In this document: positions 47,572 through 48,186 of the stretch, one piece after another
How the letters are laid out: every line of letters starts with the position of its first letter
Position numbering within the stretch: the first letter of the stretch is position 1
Assembly (NCBI GenBank): GCA_023411815.1
Contig: JAEYOJ010000011.1
Span: forward strand, 1 to 48,186
Source of the DNA: Pseudomonadota bacterium
GTDB lineage: Bacteria; Desulfobacterota; Desulfovibrionia; Desulfovibrionales; Desulfovibrionaceae
Reading direction: 5' to 3'
Length of the DNA: 48,186 nt
Notes under the pieces: generated by a model
What the model was told of the DNA's origin: nothing
What the model saw: only the letters and a program-made list of their open reading frames with translations
Database searches by the model: none
Translations under genes and position numbers: made by a program

Positions 47572-48186
47572 ATGCGCATCCTGCTCTTCATCCTGGCTTA
47601 CGCGGCGATGCTGGCCGCACTTCCCACGCTCCCTGACGCCATGGCGCAGCAGAACGAACCAATAGCCCGCCCGGGCGCCCCGGTCGGACGCCAGCCCGTG
47701 CCGGAACCGTACGCCCAATCCATGCGCGACGACCCGTACGCGGAAATCATGCGCCAGGACATCACCAAGCCCGTGCCAACCGGCGTCGAGGACGCGGTGG
47801 TCAACAGGCAGCCCGGCGACATGACCTTCGGCCTGGAGAGCGCGGTCAGGCGCGGCCTGGAGGCCAACCCGCAGATACGCGCGGCCCGCTTCGCCGTGCG
47901 CGCCGGCGAGTACAACCGCCTGGCCCAGCTGGGCGAGTTTGGCTTCAAGGTGGACGTGGCCTATGGAGTGCAGCACTATTTCGGCTCGGAAAACCGTTCT
48001 CTTCAAGCTTTTGGCTCCAATCCTCCGGACAACCTCTATTCGTTCACCGCCTCGCTGAGCCAGCCTCTGTTCACGGGCTTCCGCCTTCTGAACTCCTACC
48101 AGCGGGCCAAGCTGGCCAAGGAGCAGGCCGAGGCGCAGCTCAGGCAGGCCGAACTGCAGCTCATGCTGGCCATCCAGACCAACTAC
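47572..48186 (+). CDS. TolC-family outer-membrane efflux protein (3' partial)
   Basis: The first 205 residues of an outer-membrane channel for a tripartite efflux pump; the gene runs off the window. It has a Sec signal peptide (MRILLFILAYAAMLAALPTL, cleavage probably near DAMA-Q at 24-27) and a Pro-rich linker of about 60 residues. The first TolC helical/barrel repeat follows: TFGLESAVRRGLEANPQIRA, ending in SLSQPLFTGFR and a long helix KLAKEQAEAQLRQAELQL. GGAG lies 6 bp before ATG 47572. With the MarR gene upstream, it probably begins an efflux operon including an HlyD-type adaptor beyond the window. Confidence 0.9.
   Translation, partial: MRILLFILAYAAMLAALPTLPDAMAQQNEPIARPGAPVGRQPVPEPYAQSMRDDPYAEIMRQDITKPVPTGVEDAVVNRQPGDMTFGLESAVRRGLEANPQIRAARFAVRAGEYNRLAQLGEFGFKVDVAYGVQHYFGSENRSLQAFGSNPPDNLYSFTASLSQPLFTGFRLLNSYQRAKLAKEQAEAQLRQAELQLMLAIQTNY

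Overview
This is a high-GC, tightly packed bacterial chromosome segment, most likely from a sulfate-reducing member of the Desulfovibrionales. The best single clue is a split-Soret cytochrome c, a protein described from Desulfovibrio, behind a candidate sigma-54 promoter. Other clues are the linked cobamide-remodelling genes cbiR and cobU, three multi-PAS hybrid histidine kinases, and a polar-type flagellar hook cluster. I cannot name the species. No rRNA, tRNA, CRISPR array, prophage or intact insertion sequence is visible.

Layout. Bases 1-2158 carry the end of a two-gene ABC-2 permease operon. A PAS hybrid kinase follows (2439-4310) and converges, through a bidirectional terminator, on argC, a DUF1844 gene and a class V aminotransferase (4436-7158, minus). 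A chemoreceptor (7711-9378) and the split-Soret cytochrome (10037-10834) follow on plus. Next is a small atypical zone: a RES-domain toxin without its usual antitoxin, and an AT-rich gene (11588-12733) with nuclease-like residues. Bases 12805-17867 hold a minus-strand operon cbiR-cobU-DHH phosphoesterase-polA. A 51-residue small gene and a large EndoQ-like PHP/UvrD helicase fusion come next, diverging from a small zf-HC2 protein.

Bases 22127-30844 (minus) form one apparent transcription unit: ECF-like sigma factor, zf-HC2 anti-sigma factor, flgD, flgE, flgK, flgL, fliD. The sigma/anti-sigma pair heading a hook and filament-junction operon is the main regulatory surprise. FlgK and FlgL share an inserted DGGxTW module. 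Bases 31181-40733 hold a VOC protein, a DUF1622 membrane protein, a second hybrid kinase, an anion or arsenite-type transporter, another ECF sigma factor, an OmpR-type regulator and a third hybrid kinase. Bases 41361-43449 carry a MogA/MoaB-DUF523-DUF1614 operon, followed by a 50-residue membrane protein. The right end has a PilZ protein, a 3D-domain protein behind a structured 100-nt leader, small membrane proteins, and a MarR regulator followed by the start of a TolC-family gene.

Scattered through the window are three full copies (129 bp each, ungapped, about 83-86% identical by hand alignment) of an intergenic element with terminal inverted repeats and three internal hairpins, plus shorter derivatives. 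It is not explained by any gene and is the strongest repeat-type discovery candidate.
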